DNA of 6,546 nucleotides from Anaerolineales bacterium (GTDB lineage Bacteria > Chloroflexota > Anaerolineae > Anaerolineales > Villigracilaceae). Under the pieces are notes generated by a model. The model saw only the letters and a program-made list of their open reading frames with translations. It was not told where the DNA came from and ran no database searches. Position numbers and translations under genes: made by a program. Shown in pieces: positions 6,075-6,546 of the stretch. Position 1 is the stretch's first letter. Each line of letters starts with the position of its first letter. The stretch lies in contig JAOZOM010000097.1 in the NCBI GenBank assembly GCA_029933275.1, positions 1 to 6,546 of the forward strand, in the 5' to 3' direction.

Positions 6075-6546
6075 AAGACTTTCCTTTCAGCTTTTAACTT
6101 CAAACCTTTTAGCACATTCTGATTAATCTCATTTGCATCTCCAGCTGAGAGAACGAGCAAAATGTCGTTGGGGCGGAGCTTTTCTAGCAAATACTTGCTA
6201 ATATCGTCTAATTCGGCGATAAATTTTGCGGAAGGATGTTGCATCGCCTCTACAACTTGCGCGGCGGAGAAATCTTCTTTCGGCTCGCGAGATCGATAAA
6301 TTTCGGTGACGATGACTTGATCTGCATCGCTGAAAGCCTGAGCAAACTCATCGAAGAGCAGTTTCGTTCGTGAGTATGTGTGAGGTTGCCAAACTGCCCA
6401 AATTCGAGATTTTGGGTGACGGGCGCGAGCGGCAGCCAAAGTTGCTCGGATCTCGGTGGGGTGATGCGCGTAGTCGTCATAAATCGAGATTCTGTTGACT
6501 GTGCCGAGCAAGTCAAATCTACGTCCGGTTCCGGCGAAGCGTCCCA
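6071..6546 (-). CDS. murC: UDP-N-acetylmuramate--L-alanine ligase MurC, C-terminal part (5' end outside the window)
   Basis: MurC is the cytoplasmic ATP-dependent ligase that adds the first amino acid, L-alanine, to UDP-MurNAc. Only the last 157 residues are visible. The frame stays open to the window edge, so the TTG at 6511 is not a start: the upstream codons read GRFAGTGRRFDLLGTVN, the usual MurC stretch before the C-terminal domain. Family motifs then follow in order: DDYAHHPTEI (visible residues 23-32), QPHTYSRT (53-60, usually QPHRYTRT), IYRSREP (82-88) and an LSAGDANEI segment in place of the common GAGDI. These belong to the C-terminal Mur ligase domain that binds the incoming amino acid; the ATP-binding P-loop and central domain lie beyond the edge. 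The TGA stop overlaps the ATG of the next small gene, suggesting coupled translation. Confidence 0.95.
   Translation of the reverse strand, partial: GRFAGTGRRFDLLGTVNRISIYDDYAHHPTEIRATLAAARARHPKSRIWAVWQPHTYSRTKLLFDEFAQAFSDADQVIVTEIYRSREPKEDFSAAQVVEAMQHPSAKFIAELDDISKYLLEKLRPNDILLVLSAGDANEINQNVLKGLKLKAERKVL
6082..6087 (-). promoter_or_regulatory. Ribosome binding site of the small gene before murB
   Basis: AAAGGA on the minus strand lies 7 nt before the ATG at 6072-6074 and inside the last codons of murC. It is one of the better Shine-Dalgarno matches in the window and supports translation of the 64-codon frame. Confidence 0.6.

Noticed and set aside
5854..6126. A 90-codon plus-strand frame opposite the small gene before murB
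   Set aside because: The minus-strand 64-codon frame fits the operon through its ATGA overlap, ribosome binding site and 3-nt spacing. The plus-strand frame runs into murB and murC and opposes every gene in the window.
6071..6511. A complete 146-aa gene starting with TTG at 6511
   Set aside because: The same frame continues open to the window edge and encodes typical MurC sequence upstream, so this is an internal codon of a truncated murC.

Overview
The window holds the late part of a division and cell wall (dcw) gene cluster. All genes lie on the minus strand, so transcription runs from the right edge to the left: murC (5' end outside the window), an unrecognised 64-codon gene, murB, ddl, ftsQ, ftsA, ftsZ. 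The order mur–mur–ddl–ftsQ–ftsA–ftsZ is the classic bacterial arrangement and implies a peptidoglycan-making bacterium that divides with an FtsZ ring. From the look of the proteins, the mid-range GC content and the type of intergenic repeats, my best guess is a member of Chloroflexota, probably class Anaerolineae, most likely an environmental genome. This taxonomic call is inference only.

Layout, in transcription order. Positions 6546-6071 carry the C-terminal third of MurC. The small gene at 6074-5880 overlaps the murC stop by 4 nt (ATGA), has a good Shine-Dalgarno sequence, and ends 3 nt before the murB ATG. The murB gene (5876-4959) overlaps ddl (best start 4966) by 8 nt. A 98-bp gap holding a 71-bp imperfect palindrome follows. 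Next come ftsQ (GTG start at 3812, stop at 2844) and ftsA (2840-1593), 3 nt apart. A 112-bp gap with three short dyads precedes ftsZ (1480-317). The last 316 bp after ftsZ hold no gene that I can support, only inverted repeats and a short degenerate tandem repeat.

How the genes work together: MurC adds L-alanine to UDP-MurNAc, MurB makes UDP-MurNAc from its enolpyruvyl precursor, and Ddl makes the D-Ala-D-Ala dipeptide used by MurF. FtsQ, FtsA and FtsZ belong to the division machine: FtsZ forms the ring, FtsA ties it to the membrane, and FtsQ links it to the periplasmic division proteins.

The coding content is largely ordinary. The parts worth a second look are the small embedded gene between murC and murB, the repeat element between ddl and ftsQ, the perfect 17-bp dyad just upstream of ftsZ, and the repeat-rich tail after ftsZ. 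I see no sign of an unknown multi-gene system.
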